Assembly: GCA_964370225.1 (NCBI GenBank)
Contig: CAYJII010000003.1
Span: forward strand, 15,575-79,574
Source of the DNA: CAYJII01 sp964370225
GTDB taxonomy: Bacteria; Bacillota; Clostridia; Oscillospirales; Ruminococcaceae
Direction of reading: 5' to 3'
Length of the DNA: 64,000 nucleotides
Made by a program: the position numbers and the translations under genes. This document shows positions 42,200 to 51,327 of this stretch, one piece after another. The notes beneath the pieces are model-generated. The model had not been told where the DNA came from. It saw nothing but the letters and a program-made list of their open reading frames with translations, and did not search any database. Within the stretch, counting starts at the first letter, position 1. The number at the start of each line of letters is the position of its first letter.

Positions 42200-42946
42200 A
42201 TGTTAAAAGTAAGAATTCAAAAAGTAATCGCAGATAGCGGTTTTTGCTCAAGGCGCAAAGCTGAAGAGCTCATCGGTTTAAACAGGGTAAAGGTTAATGG
42301 ACATCCCGCTACTATCGGGCTTAAAATAAACCCTATCAAAGATATGATTACCATTGATGGTGAGCGTATTTACTTTGATAGAAAAAAACAACATCTATAC
42401 CTAATAATGAACAAACCTCGTGGCTACCTAACTTCTATGAGCGATGATAGAGGCAGAAGATGTGTTACTGATTTACTCGAAGACACATCTGTTAGGGTGT
42501 ATCCTGTAGGGCGCCTTGATCTCAACACAGAAGGATTATTAATCTTCACTTCTGACGGAGATTTTGCAAACGATTTGATGCATCCATCACGTGCTGTATC
42601 TAAAACTTATCGTGTAACTGTGCGCGGTGATGTTAACGAAGAGCATGTTATTAAGCTTACTCAAGGTGTTTACATCGATGGTAGAAAAACCGCTCCTGCG
42701 CAAGTAGTGGTATTAACAAAAGAACCAAACCGCTCAGTACTGCAAATCGTAATAAAAGAAGGTAGAAATCGCCAAGTGCGCAAAATGTGTGAAGCAGTTA
42801 AGCTTGATATCGTGCGTCTAAAAAGAACTGCTGTCGGCCCACTTAGGCTCGGTATGTTAAAACCTGGTACATACAGAGAAATGAGTGCTGAAGAGTTAAA
42901 AGCAATCAGGACTGCAATTAGAAAACCTGAAAACCCAAAAAACTAA
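42200..42946 (+). CDS. rluB: rRNA pseudouridine synthase (RluB/RsuA family)
   Basis: 248 residues. N-terminal S4 domain (RIQKVIADSGFCSRRKAEELI), then the catalytic motif GRLDLNTEGLLIFTSDG with Asp as nucleophile, and GRNRQVRKMCEAV. RluB modifies 23S rRNA U2605; RsuA would modify 16S U516. Position after dacF/ytfJ/scpAB favours RluB. A weak GGAG lies upstream. Confidence 0.92.
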   Translation: MLKVRIQKVIADSGFCSRRKAEELIGLNRVKVNGHPATIGLKINPIKDMITIDGERIYFDRKKQHLYLIMNKPRGYLTSMSDDRGRRCVTDLLEDTSVRVYPVGRLDLNTEGLLIFTSDGDFANDLMHPSRAVSKTYRVTVRGDVNEEHVIKLTQGVYIDGRKTAPAQVVVLTKEPNRSVLQIVIKEGRNRQVRKMCEAVKLDIVRLKRTAVGPLRLGMLKPGTYREMSAEELKAIRTAIRKPENPKN

Positions 42947-42965
42947 AATAGGACGGAGCAAAAAA

Positions 42966-43331
42966 ATGATTGAAATGTTGCCAATTAAAGAAAAACAAAT
43001 ACTTGATGAGCTCAATCAAAAACATAATGTAAAGGCGACATATGGTTATATCTGCCTAGAACGAAAAGAGATAACTGCATGTTGCCTTTATGAAATAAAA
43101 GATAACGCTGCTCATTTTTTATACGTGTCGGATGAAGATGAATATTTATTCGATGGACTTGTTCGCGCAAGCTTTGTAAATATCATGAATCTTGATATTG
43201 ATAGCGCTTATTTCAATGAGAATATTGATCATAATCTGCTCAAAAAATTAAATTTTGTGCAAGACGATACATTTTTTGTGAAATCTTTATCAGAAATCAT
43301 CGATAAATGCAAAAATTGCAAAAACATTTAA
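42966..43331 (+). CDS. Small hypothetical protein, GNAT-like
   Basis: 121 residues. A beta-rich middle (ITACCLYEIKDNAAHFLYVSD) followed by DGLVRASFVNIMNLDIDSAYFNENID and LLKKLNFVQDDTFFVKSL resembles a reduced GNAT acetyltransferase fold, but the acetyl-CoA loop (Q/R-x-x-G-x-G/A) is not visible, so it may be a non-enzymatic relative. It follows rluB by 19 bases with GGAG before the ATG. Confidence 0.55.
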   Translation: MIEMLPIKEKQILDELNQKHNVKATYGYICLERKEITACCLYEIKDNAAHFLYVSDEDEYLFDGLVRASFVNIMNLDIDSAYFNENIDHNLLKKLNFVQDDTFFVKSLSEIIDKCKNCKNI

Positions 43332-43338
43332 TTAGTAC

Positions 43339-43367
43339 TTGTAATTTTTTTAACATTTATGTATAAT
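43339..43367 (+). promoter_or_regulatory. Promoter of the carboxyltransferase operon
   Basis: TTGTAA (43339-43344), 17-base spacer, TATAAT (43362-43367); about 150 bases of leader follow before the first gene. Confidence 0.6.
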
Positions 43368-43529
43368 AGATAATGGGTAAATTTTGAAATGTAGTGCAAC
43401 CTTTATAAGGCAAGCTAAAATAAATAATATATTATTTATTTTTCATTTCTGGTTTATGGTCTTAATTTAGACAGATTTTTAAATGCAAAACTTTATAGTT
43501 TTGGGAAAATATGAATGGAGGAATTTTTG

Positions 43530-44969
43530 ATGAATCTTGTAAGTGATATGAACAAGCTTTCAGAGTATACTGCTTTAGTTTCAAAAGATACAAAAGCTAA
43601 AGAGAGAATTATAACTCTTTTTGATGAAGATACTTTTGTTGAGCTTGACGTATTTGCGTCGACCACCGCAGAAGGTAATAATGGTGTTGTTGCCGGCTAT
43701 GGCTATATCGGAGAAGATATGGTTTACGCTTATTCTCAAGATATCGGCGTTGAATTTGGCGCTATAAGCAAAAGTAATGCAAAAAAAATTAAAAGAGTGT
43801 ATGAGCTCGCAGCTAAAACAGGCTGCCCTGTTGTGAGTATTTTGGACTCAAACGGAGCAAAAATAACTCAAGGAACCGATATGCTTGACGCTTACGGGGA
43901 AATCTTAATGTGGTGCAATAACCTATCTGGTGTTGTTCCGCAAATTTCGCTTGTACTTGGCACTTGTGCAGGCACATCTTCTTTACTAGCATGCAGTGCT
44001 GATTTTACAATCATGACAAAAGATGCTGAACTTTTCATGACAGCTCCTTTTGTAACTAATGCTAAAGGTGAAAACCAAAAAGCAGGTACTGCTGAATTTG
44101 CAGCAGAACACGGTGTCGCTTCTATGGTATGCGACAGCGAGAAAGACGCTATCGAGCAAGCTCGTAAAATTGTTTCTTTCCTACCTGCTAATAATATAGC
44201 TCCAATGCCACTATTTGAAGGAAGTGAAAATCCTGAAGGCGCTGCTTTACTACAAGCGGCTGCAAACGATGTACTAAACATGGATGCAAAAGCTGTTATA
44301 ACTGCAATTGCTGATGTTGATAGTGTTATCGAAATTTCAAAAACTTTTGCAACAGGCATCGTTACTGCTTTTGCTTTAATCGATGGTGTTACAGTTGGTA
44401 TCGTTGCAAACAATGAAACTAATGGCGAATTCTCAAAAAATGCTTGCGATAAAGCAGCTAGATTTGTTAGAGCTTGTGATGCGTTTAACGTACCTGTTGT
44501 TAACCTAATTAACACAGCTGGTTTTGAAAAAACTGCTTGCCCTGGACTTATCAGAGAAAGCGCTAAGCTTGCACATGCGTTTGCTGAAGCAACTACTGCT
44601 AAAATCAACGTAATCTGTGGACAAGCTATTGGTAGTGCTTACATCGCACTTGCTTCAAGAAACTCTAACTCAGATGCTACTTTCGCTTGGCCTTGCGCAG
44701 CTGTTGCTCCAATCGGACTTGAAGCTACTGTTGAGTTTTTAAATCACGATAAATTAAAAGGCACAACTAACTTAGAAGCGGATAAAGATAAATTAATCGC
44801 TGAGTTAATTGAGGAAGAAGCAGGCGCTTTCGCTGTAGCTAAAAAAGGCTTCATCGACACTGTTATCGATCCTGCTACCACAAGAAAAACAATTAGTAAT
44901 GCATTAGAAATGTTAGCTGGCAAACGTGTTTCTCGTTTACCTAAAAAACATTCTAACATGCCTTTATAA
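43530..44969 (+). CDS. Carboxyltransferase subunit (acyl-CoA/MmdA-like, 12S type)
   Basis: 479 residues of two crotonase-like halves. Oxyanion-hole regions are visible as LVLGTCAGTSSLLACSADFTIMT in the N half and CGQAIGSAYIALASR in the C half. It resembles MmdA, PccB and the 12S subunit of transcarboxylase: it moves a carboxyl group between carboxybiotin and an acyl-CoA such as (methyl)malonyl-CoA. It is a little shorter than MmdA (about 510). ATG 43530 follows GGAGG at 43517-43521. It leads a three-gene unit with a biotin carrier and an OadA-like subunit. Substrate not determined. Confidence 0.82.
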   Translation: MNLVSDMNKLSEYTALVSKDTKAKERIITLFDEDTFVELDVFASTTAEGNNGVVAGYGYIGEDMVYAYSQDIGVEFGAISKSNAKKIKRVYELAAKTGCPVVSILDSNGAKITQGTDMLDAYGEILMWCNNLSGVVPQISLVLGTCAGTSSLLACSADFTIMTKDAELFMTAPFVTNAKGENQKAGTAEFAAEHGVASMVCDSEKDAIEQARKIVSFLPANNIAPMPLFEGSENPEGAALLQAAANDVLNMDAKAVITAIADVDSVIEISKTFATGIVTAFALIDGVTVGIVANNETNGEFSKNACDKAARFVRACDAFNVPVVNLINTAGFEKTACPGLIRESAKLAHAFAEATTAKINVICGQAIGSAYIALASRNSNSDATFAWPCAAVAPIGLEATVEFLNHDKLKGTTNLEADKDKLIAELIEEEAGAFAVAKKGFIDTVIDPATTRKTISNALEMLAGKRVSRLPKKHSNMPL

Positions 44970-44993
44970 TGATAAATTTAGGAGGAAATTATA

Positions 44994-45356
44994 ATGAGAA
45001 ATTTTAATGTAACCGTAAACGGAAAAGTATATAATGTAGGCGTTGAAGAAGCTGGGGCTTCTTCTGCACCAGCTGTAGCAGCTCCTGCTGCTCCTGTGGC
45101 TGCGGCTCCTGCGGCTGCACCAGCTGCTGCTCCTGCAGCAAGTGGTACAAAAGTAATGGCACCTATGCCTGGTACTATCATGGCTACAAAAGCAAACGTT
45201 GGCGACACTGTTAAAGAAGGCCAAGTAATCGTTGTTTTAGAAGCAATGAAAATGGAAAATGACATCGTTTCACCTTGCGACGGTACTCTAAACTCACTAA
45301 CAGTTAAAAAAGGTGACACTGTTGAATCAAACCAAGTTATTGCAACTGTTGGTTAA
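44994..45356 (+). CDS. Biotin carboxyl carrier protein (1.3S type)
   Basis: 120 residues. A short N-terminal strand segment (RNFNVTVNGKVYNVGVEE) is followed by an Ala/Pro-rich flexible linker (about 22-55) and a biotinyl domain with VMAPMPGTIMATKANVGD and the biotinylated Lys86 in EAMKMEN. It carries carboxybiotin between the two neighbouring carboxyltransferases. This is the composition of the 1.3S subunit of transcarboxylase or the gamma subunit of decarboxylases. GGAGG precedes the ATG. Confidence 0.93.
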   Translation: MRNFNVTVNGKVYNVGVEEAGASSAPAVAAPAAPVAAAPAAAPAAAPAASGTKVMAPMPGTIMATKANVGDTVKEGQVIVVLEAMKMENDIVSPCDGTLNSLTVKKGDTVESNQVIATVG

Positions 45357-45406
45357 TAGAAAAAATACCGTTAAAACGAAATCTATGAAAGAGGTGCTTT
45401 AAGTAA

Positions 45407-46804
45407 ATGGCTAAAGTTAAAATTACCGAAACCGTTTTGCGTGACGCTCATCAGTCGCTACTTGCTACTCGTATGACTATGGACGAAATGCTTCCGATAT
45501 TATCCACTATGGACAAAGTTGGATACTACTCTGCTGAAGTTTGGGGCGGAGCTACATTTGACAGTTGTCTAAGATTTTTGGATGAAGACCCATGGGAAAG
45601 ACTACGTATTCTTAGAAGAGAAATGCCTAACACAAAACTACAAATGCTATTCCGTGGACAAAACATGTTGGGTTACCGTCACTATGCTGACGATGTACTA
45701 GAATATTTTGTACAAAAATCCGTTGCTAACGGAATTGATATCATCAGAATTTTTGATGCACTAAACGACATCAGAAACCTTGATACTGCTATTAAAGCAG
45801 CGAAAAAAGAAAAAGCTCATGCTCAAGTTGCAATTTCTTACACTTTGGGTGAAACTTTTACTGATGAATATTATGTTGGATATGCTAAACAAATTGAAGA
45901 ATCAGGTGCTGACTCAATTTGTATCAAAGACATGGCAGCTTTGTTAACTCCTTATAAAACTGCTGAGCTTACAAAAATATTAAAAGCTAATGTTAGTATT
46001 CCAATCCAACTTCATACTCACTACACATCTGGACTTGCTTCAATGTGCTTGATGAAAGGTATCGAAAACGGCGCTGACGTTATCGACACTTCTATGAGCC
46101 CACTAGCACTTGGTACTTCACATGCTCCAACTGAGTCAATGGTTGCTGCTTTAAGAGGAACTGAGTACGATACTGGTCTTGATTTAGTATTACTAAACGA
46201 AGTTCGTGATTACTTCATGATCTTGAGAAAAAAATATATCGACAATGGTCTGCTTGATCCAAAAATGCTTGCAGTTGACGCTAATGCGTTAATCTACCAA
46301 GTACCAGGCGGTATGCTTTCAAACCTATTGTCTCAACTAAAACAAGCTGGTAAAGAAGACCAACTAAACGACGTTTTAAACGAAGTTCCAAGAGTAAGAA
46401 AAGATTCTGGAATGCCTCCGCTTGTTACTCCAACTTCTCAAATTGTTGGTACTCAAGCAGTATTTAACATCGTAGCTGGCGAAAGATACAAAATGGTTAC
46501 TAAAGAATTTAAAGGTCTTGTTCGCGGTGAGTACGGAAAAACTCCTGTTAAAATTGACCCAGAATTCAGAAAGAAAATCTGTGGTGACGATGAGCCTATC
46601 GATTGCCGTCCTGCTGATTTACTAAAACCGGAACTTGAAAGCTTAAAAGCTGAGTGTGCTGATTGGACTCAACAACCTGAGGACGTATTAAGCTACGCAC
46701 AATTTGGCGCAGTTGCTACAAAATTCTTTGAAAACAGAAGAAACAAGCAACTTGCTATTGATTCAAATCATTCCGATAAAGAATCAGGTGTACATCCTGT
46801 ATAA
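45407..46804 (+). CDS. Oxaloacetate decarboxylase alpha / transcarboxylase 5S-type subunit
   Basis: 465 residues: HMGL-like TIM barrel (ETVLRDAHQSLLATRMTMDEMLPI with the metal Asp; EVWGGATFDSCLRFL; CIKDMAALLTP; IQLHTHYTSGLA; DTSMSPLALGTSHAPTESM) followed by the PYC/OADA domain. The usual C-terminal biotin domain is missing because biotin is on the separate carrier. It transfers carboxyl between oxaloacetate/pyruvate and biotin. No membrane beta subunit (oadB/mmdB) or biotin carboxylase is adjacent, so a soluble transcarboxylase is a real option. Confidence 0.9.
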   Translation: MAKVKITETVLRDAHQSLLATRMTMDEMLPILSTMDKVGYYSAEVWGGATFDSCLRFLDEDPWERLRILRREMPNTKLQMLFRGQNMLGYRHYADDVLEYFVQKSVANGIDIIRIFDALNDIRNLDTAIKAAKKEKAHAQVAISYTLGETFTDEYYVGYAKQIEESGADSICIKDMAALLTPYKTAELTKILKANVSIPIQLHTHYTSGLASMCLMKGIENGADVIDTSMSPLALGTSHAPTESMVAALRGTEYDTGLDLVLLNEVRDYFMILRKKYIDNGLLDPKMLAVDANALIYQVPGGMLSNLLSQLKQAGKEDQLNDVLNEVPRVRKDSGMPPLVTPTSQIVGTQAVFNIVAGERYKMVTKEFKGLVRGEYGKTPVKIDPEFRKKICGDDEPIDCRPADLLKPELESLKAECADWTQQPEDVLSYAQFGAVATKFFENRRNKQLAIDSNHSDKESGVHPV

Positions 46805-46827
46805 TAGCTTTACTACAAATTAGTATT

Positions 46828-46863
46828 ATCCCCCGCTTGAATTATTCAAAGTGGGGGATTTTT
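46828..46863 (+). terminator. Terminator of the carboxyltransferase operon
   Basis: ATCCCCCGCTT..AAT and ATT.AAAGTGGGGGAT form a stem followed by TTTTT. Confidence 0.85.
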
Positions 46864-46978
46864 GCAAAAAGATATTAATGTAAAACGAAAAATACATAGT
46901 GAAATATGAATTATTGAGCAAAAAACTTTGAAATTTGTTAGCCTAAAAATTGCCAAAATGGCAGAATGGAGAATTAAC

Positions 46979-47842
46979 ATGAGTGCAATAATTAAAGAAT
47001 TCCCAAGAACACAAGTTGAGGGCGTCTCCTTACCGAGAATGCTCATTGGCAGCAACTGGCTTTGTGGGTATTCCCACACGGGTAATGCTGCAGACACTAT
47101 GATAAAAAATAAATATTCAAGCATGGAAGCTTTTCTTCCTATGTTTGAGGAGTACTTAAAACATAATATTAATGCTATCATGGGTCCGTTTGAGATAAAC
47201 CCGCTCATGCTTAGAGCTGTTAAAGAAGCTGAACAGAAATTTGGGCAAGAAATCATAATGATCGACACTCCTATTATCAATGTTGATGATAGCAAAGAGG
47301 GACGCGCTGATGCAAAGCGTACTATTGATACTTGTGCGAAAAATGGCGCAAAATTTTGCCTTATTCATCATGTTAGTACTGAGGAGCTTATCGACAAAAA
47401 TAAAAAGGAAATTCGCCGCATTGACGATTACACAAAAATGATTAGGGATGCTGGTATGATACCTGGATTGTCTGCTCATATGCCAGAGGTGCTAACTTAT
47501 TCGGACGAAAATGAGTACGATATACAAACTTATATACAAATTTATAACTGCATGGGATTTTTGATGCAAATTGAAGTTGAAACTATCGCTAAGATAATTA
47601 ACTCTTCTAAAAAACCTGTTATGACAATAAAACCTTTTGCAGCAGGTCGTTGCACACCTTATGTAGGATTAAATTTTGTACTTAATACGATACGAGATTG
47701 CGACATGATAACAGTCGGGGCGCACACACCTTTAGAAGTTATAGAAGATATCGAAATTTCGTATGCCGCTATCGAAAGACGTTTTCCAAATCTTGAGGGC
47801 AGAACTAGCCCTGCTAAAAACCAAATCGCTGTGATGAAATAA
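46979..47842 (+). CDS. Uncharacterised TIM-barrel-like protein
   Basis: 287 residues. SLPRMLIGSNWLCGYSHTG at the N-terminus, then alternating strands and helices (NINAIMGPFEIN, EIIMIDTP, AKFCLIHHV, MIPGLSAHMP), and a C-terminal part (PVMTIKPFAAGRCTPYVGLNF, DMITVGAHTPLEV) that recalls the last strands of aldo-keto reductases. The AKR catalytic tetrad and NADPH loop are not apparent. I recall unnamed homologues in gut Clostridia. ATG 46979 has TGGAG upstream. It opens a run with a PH-domain protein and a GH2 galactosidase, so a sugar-related role is possible but unproven. Confidence 0.7.
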   Translation: MSAIIKEFPRTQVEGVSLPRMLIGSNWLCGYSHTGNAADTMIKNKYSSMEAFLPMFEEYLKHNINAIMGPFEINPLMLRAVKEAEQKFGQEIIMIDTPIINVDDSKEGRADAKRTIDTCAKNGAKFCLIHHVSTEELIDKNKKEIRRIDDYTKMIRDAGMIPGLSAHMPEVLTYSDENEYDIQTYIQIYNCMGFLMQIEVETIAKIINSSKKPVMTIKPFAAGRCTPYVGLNFVLNTIRDCDMITVGAHTPLEVIEDIEISYAAIERRFPNLEGRTSPAKNQIAVMK

Positions 47843-47865
47843 AATTATATAATAGGAGAATTAAT

Positions 47866-48243
47866 ATGATTGATTTTGAAAATTCTGATTTTTTGAAACT
47901 AAGACGTGTTGACAATGATGATTTTGATAAGAAAATTGGAGCTTTTTTAACTGATGGAGAATACACAATCTCCGCATTTAAAACTGTGCGCGATGGTGTT
48001 GTTTTCACAAATAAGCGTATTATAGCAATCAATAAACAGGGCGTTACAGGTAAAAAAACTGACTACTCTTCCCTTCCATATAAAAAAGTGCAGCTTTTCT
48101 CTATCGAAACAGCTGGTCATATCGATTTAGATAGTGAGCTAGTTTTATATTTTTCGGGTGGCGTAGGAACAATAAGATTTGAGTTTCTCGGGAATGCAAA
48201 TGTTGAAGAAATAGCTAAAACTATTTCTCACTATGTGCTATAA
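47866..48243 (+). CDS. Bacterial PH-domain protein
   Basis: 125 residues. FKTVRDGVVFTNKRIIAINKQG, then a basic turn and SSLPYKKVQLFSIETAGHIDLDSELVLYF, is the usual pattern of the bPH_1 (YvbH-like) fold, probably a pentameric-ring former of unknown function. It is cytoplasmic (no signal). RBS AGGAG. It starts 23 bases after the TIM-barrel gene and 23 bases before the galactosidase gene. Confidence 0.85.
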   Translation: MIDFENSDFLKLRRVDNDDFDKKIGAFLTDGEYTISAFKTVRDGVVFTNKRIIAINKQGVTGKKTDYSSLPYKKVQLFSIETAGHIDLDSELVLYFSGGVGTIRFEFLGNANVEEIAKTISHYVL

Positions 48244-48266
48244 TTAAAAGAAAGTTAGGTGTAAAA

Positions 48267-51200
48267 ATGTTATTTGAAAAGTACTATGAAAATCCACAGA
48301 AAATCCATGTTAATACTTGCGCAAACCGCGCGTATTACGTTCCAACTTCTACAGATATTAAAGAAGATATCTATATGGAAGATTCCGACAGAGTTTTAAT
48401 GCTTTCAGGTGATGATTGGCTGTTTAAACTTTATGATAACCCATATGTTGTTAAGCCTTTTTACAAAAATGATTATAATGAAGATAATTTTGACATGATA
48501 AATGTGCCATCTTGCTGGCAAATTTTAGGGTATGACTCACATCAATACACTAATGTTAATTACCCAATCCCATTTAATCCTCCTTTTGTTCCAGACGAAA
48601 ATTTAAGCGGTGCATACGTTAAATATTTCGAAGTTGACCATGATCAAGTTAATATGAAAAGTTACCTCAATTTTGAGGGTGTAGACTCTTGTTTTTATGT
48701 TTGGCTTAACGGAAATTTTGTAGGATATAGCCAAGTGAGCCACTCCACAAGCGAATTTGACATCACAGATTATATTACTGAGGGTGCAAATAAACTTGCT
48801 GTATTGGTACTAAAATGGTGCACAGGCACATATTTTGAGGATCAAGATAAACTGAGAATGAGTGGTATTTTTAGAGATACTTATATCATGTTCAGACCAA
48901 ATGACCATATTAGAGATTTTTATGTAAAAACTACGCTTGATGAAAGCTACAAAAATGCTACAATCGCAATCAAAGCTGAGTGTGTAGGTTCACCAGAAAA
49001 TGCAACCGTAACTTTATACGATCCAGATGGAATTAAAATAGAAACTAAAGCTTTTGATGGGGACGCTGTAACTTTTGACTTAGCTAACGCTATGCTATGG
49101 AACGCCGAAAATCCTGTGCTCTACTCCGCCGTTCTTTCAACAAACGAAGAAAACATTGTTCAAAAAATTGGTGTGAGGGCATTTGAAATTAAAGGGCCAA
49201 TATTATATGTAAATGGTAAAAAAATTAAACTAAAAGGCGTTAACCGCCATGACAGTGACCCTTTCACAGGCTACACAATCAGCCGCGAGCAATTACTTGG
49301 CGATTTAGCTTTGATGAAACAGAATAACTTTAATGCTATAAGAACTAGTCATTATCCTAACTCACCTTGGGCAACACAATACTACTCAATGTTCGGCTTT
49401 TATGTAATCGATGAGAGTGATATCGAAATGCACGGTACTACGTCGCTTTATGGTGGCGGACATGACCACGGCTATAGAGAAGAATTTAGCGATGACAAAA
49501 CCTATGGTATGCTTTGCCATATGCCTGAATACGAGCTTAGCATCGTAGATAGAGTACAGCGCAATGTAATGCGTGATAAAAACAATGCGTGCGTACTATT
49601 CTGGTCGCTAGGTAATGAGTCTGGGTATGGTCCTTCAATGGAAAAAGCTGCTGCTTGGATTAAATCATTTGATAAAGATATGCTCGTTCATTATGAGAGC
49701 AGTATGTACCAAATGGTAGGCTACAAAAATGATGTTTCAAACATAGATGTTTTCAGCAGAATGTACGCTGATGAAGCCGCTACTGAGCATTGCTTTGAAA
49801 CTTGGTTAGACAGACCATTTATCCAATGCGAATTTGTTCATGCTATGGGTAACGGCCCTGGCGATATCGAAGATTATTTTGAACAAATATATAAATACGA
49901 CGGCTATGCTGGTGGTTTTGTTTGGGAATGGTGCGACCATGCTATTTGGATGGGACAAACTGCTGACGGACAAGATAAATACTATTACGGTGGTGACTGG
50001 GGCGAGTTCCCACACGACGGTAACTTCTGTATGGATGGACTTGTTTTCCCAGATAGAACTCCGCATACTGGCTTATTCGAGTGGAGAAACTGTGCTCGTC
50101 CTGCAAGAGCGACATTGGTTGATGCTAAATCAGGTAAAATTAAAATCGCAAACAAACTTGATTTTACAAATCTAAAAGATATTATTAGCGTAAGCTTCGA
50201 GCTAAGCTACGACGGTAAAGTTGTAAAAACTGGTGATATTGGCGATATCGATGTTAACCCATGGGAAGAAACTACTATCACAGTTCCTTGCGAGATAAAA
50301 GAAGATGCTGATGTATACTTGCGTTTGATTTATGCTCAAAAAGAAGAAACTCCTTTAATCCACGAAGGTCACGAACTTGGATTTGATGAGCTTTTGCTAA
50401 ATAAAAAACCATATGCTAAACCAACTACTACTCCAGCCCTTTCTATCCAAATTTCTGAATGCGATAGATTTGTTGAGCTATACGGTGAGCATTTCAGATA
50501 TGTATATAACAAACTAACTGGTATGTTCGACACTATGGTAAAAGACAATGTTAACATCCTTGCTAAGCCTATGGAGTATAATGTTTACAGAGCACCTACT
50601 GACAATGACCGTGTTATTAGACGCGATTGGGAAAAAGCTGGCTATGACCGCATTACAATTAAAACTTACGATAGCGTTACTGAACAGGATATGGACAGTG
50701 TTACTATCACAACTAAATTAAGCATTGGTGCTATCATCATGCAAAATAGTGTGGAAGCTACTGCTGTTTGGACTATTAATAATGATGGTTCGCTAAATAT
50801 TCACATGGACGCAAAAAGAAATACGGACATGCCTTTCCTACCTAGATTTGGTATTAGAGCATTCTTGCCAAAAGAGTTCTGTAATGTTGAGTACACTGGA
50901 TATGGCCCATACGAAAGCTATGTTGACAAAAGACGTGCTTCATACTACGGCAATTTCTCTGCACTAGTTAGCGAGATGCACGAGGATTATATCAGACCTC
51001 AAGAAAATTCAAGCCATGTTTTCACTCGTGCGCTTGAAATTAAACAAGATGATGGTTTTAAAGTAATCACAACTGCAGACTGCTTTAGCTTTAATGTATC
51101 AGAATATACTCAAGAGGAATTGATTAGAGCACCACATAATTACGAACTAGAAAAAAGTGGTATGACTGTTCTTTGCCTAGACGCTCAAATGTCAGGTATC

Positions 51201-51293
51201 GGTTCTGGAAGCTGTGGACCTCAACTAAAAGAGAAATATCAAGTAAATGCGGAAAATATTACCCTAGACATGGATTTAAGATTCGAGAGATAA
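48267..51293 (+). CDS. lacZ: GH2 beta-galactosidase (LacZ type)
   Basis: 1008 residues, cytoplasmic (no signal), so it needs imported disaccharides. Jelly-roll sugar-binding domain (NVPSCWQILGYDSHQYTNVNYP), immunoglobulin-like domain, then the catalytic barrel (KLKGVNRHDSDP; RTSHYPN). Acid/base Glu451 is in LGNESGYG and nucleophile Glu522 in IQCEFVHAMGN. The C-terminal beta-galactosidase small-chain domain has APTDND and GYGPYESYVDKR. It hydrolyses terminal beta-galactosides such as lactose or galacto-oligosaccharides. No permease is adjacent. Confidence 0.93.
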   Translation: MLFEKYYENPQKIHVNTCANRAYYVPTSTDIKEDIYMEDSDRVLMLSGDDWLFKLYDNPYVVKPFYKNDYNEDNFDMINVPSCWQILGYDSHQYTNVNYPIPFNPPFVPDENLSGAYVKYFEVDHDQVNMKSYLNFEGVDSCFYVWLNGNFVGYSQVSHSTSEFDITDYITEGANKLAVLVLKWCTGTYFEDQDKLRMSGIFRDTYIMFRPNDHIRDFYVKTTLDESYKNATIAIKAECVGSPENATVTLYDPDGIKIETKAFDGDAVTFDLANAMLWNAENPVLYSAVLSTNEENIVQKIGVRAFEIKGPILYVNGKKIKLKGVNRHDSDPFTGYTISREQLLGDLALMKQNNFNAIRTSHYPNSPWATQYYSMFGFYVIDESDIEMHGTTSLYGGGHDHGYREEFSDDKTYGMLCHMPEYELSIVDRVQRNVMRDKNNACVLFWSLGNESGYGPSMEKAAAWIKSFDKDMLVHYESSMYQMVGYKNDVSNIDVFSRMYADEAATEHCFETWLDRPFIQCEFVHAMGNGPGDIEDYFEQIYKYDGYAGGFVWEWCDHAIWMGQTADGQDKYYYGGDWGEFPHDGNFCMDGLVFPDRTPHTGLFEWRNCARPARATLVDAKSGKIKIANKLDFTNLKDIISVSFELSYDGKVVKTGDIGDIDVNPWEETTITVPCEIKEDADVYLRLIYAQKEETPLIHEGHELGFDELLLNKKPYAKPTTTPALSIQISECDRFVELYGEHFRYVYNKLTGMFDTMVKDNVNILAKPMEYNVYRAPTDNDRVIRRDWEKAGYDRITIKTYDSVTEQDMDSVTITTKLSIGAIIMQNSVEATAVWTINNDGSLNIHMDAKRNTDMPFLPRFGIRAFLPKEFCNVEYTGYGPYESYVDKRRASYYGNFSALVSEMHEDYIRPQENSSHVFTRALEIKQDDGFKVITTADCFSFNVSEYTQEELIRAPHNYELEKSGMTVLCLDAQMSGIGSGSCGPQLKEKYQVNAENITLDMDLRFER

Positions 51294-51327
51294 TTTAGAC
51301 TTAATTAATTTGATTAGGAGAAATATT

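Noticed and set aside
43892..44608. Long minus-strand open frame (238 codons) opposite the carboxyltransferase gene
   Set aside because: It is a shadow of a strongly coding plus-strand gene with family motifs; no RBS and no recognisable protein.
45055..45160. Tandem repeat of GCTCCTGCT-like units
   Set aside because: This is the Ala/Pro-rich linker of the biotin carrier protein, normal for the family, not a separate repeat element.
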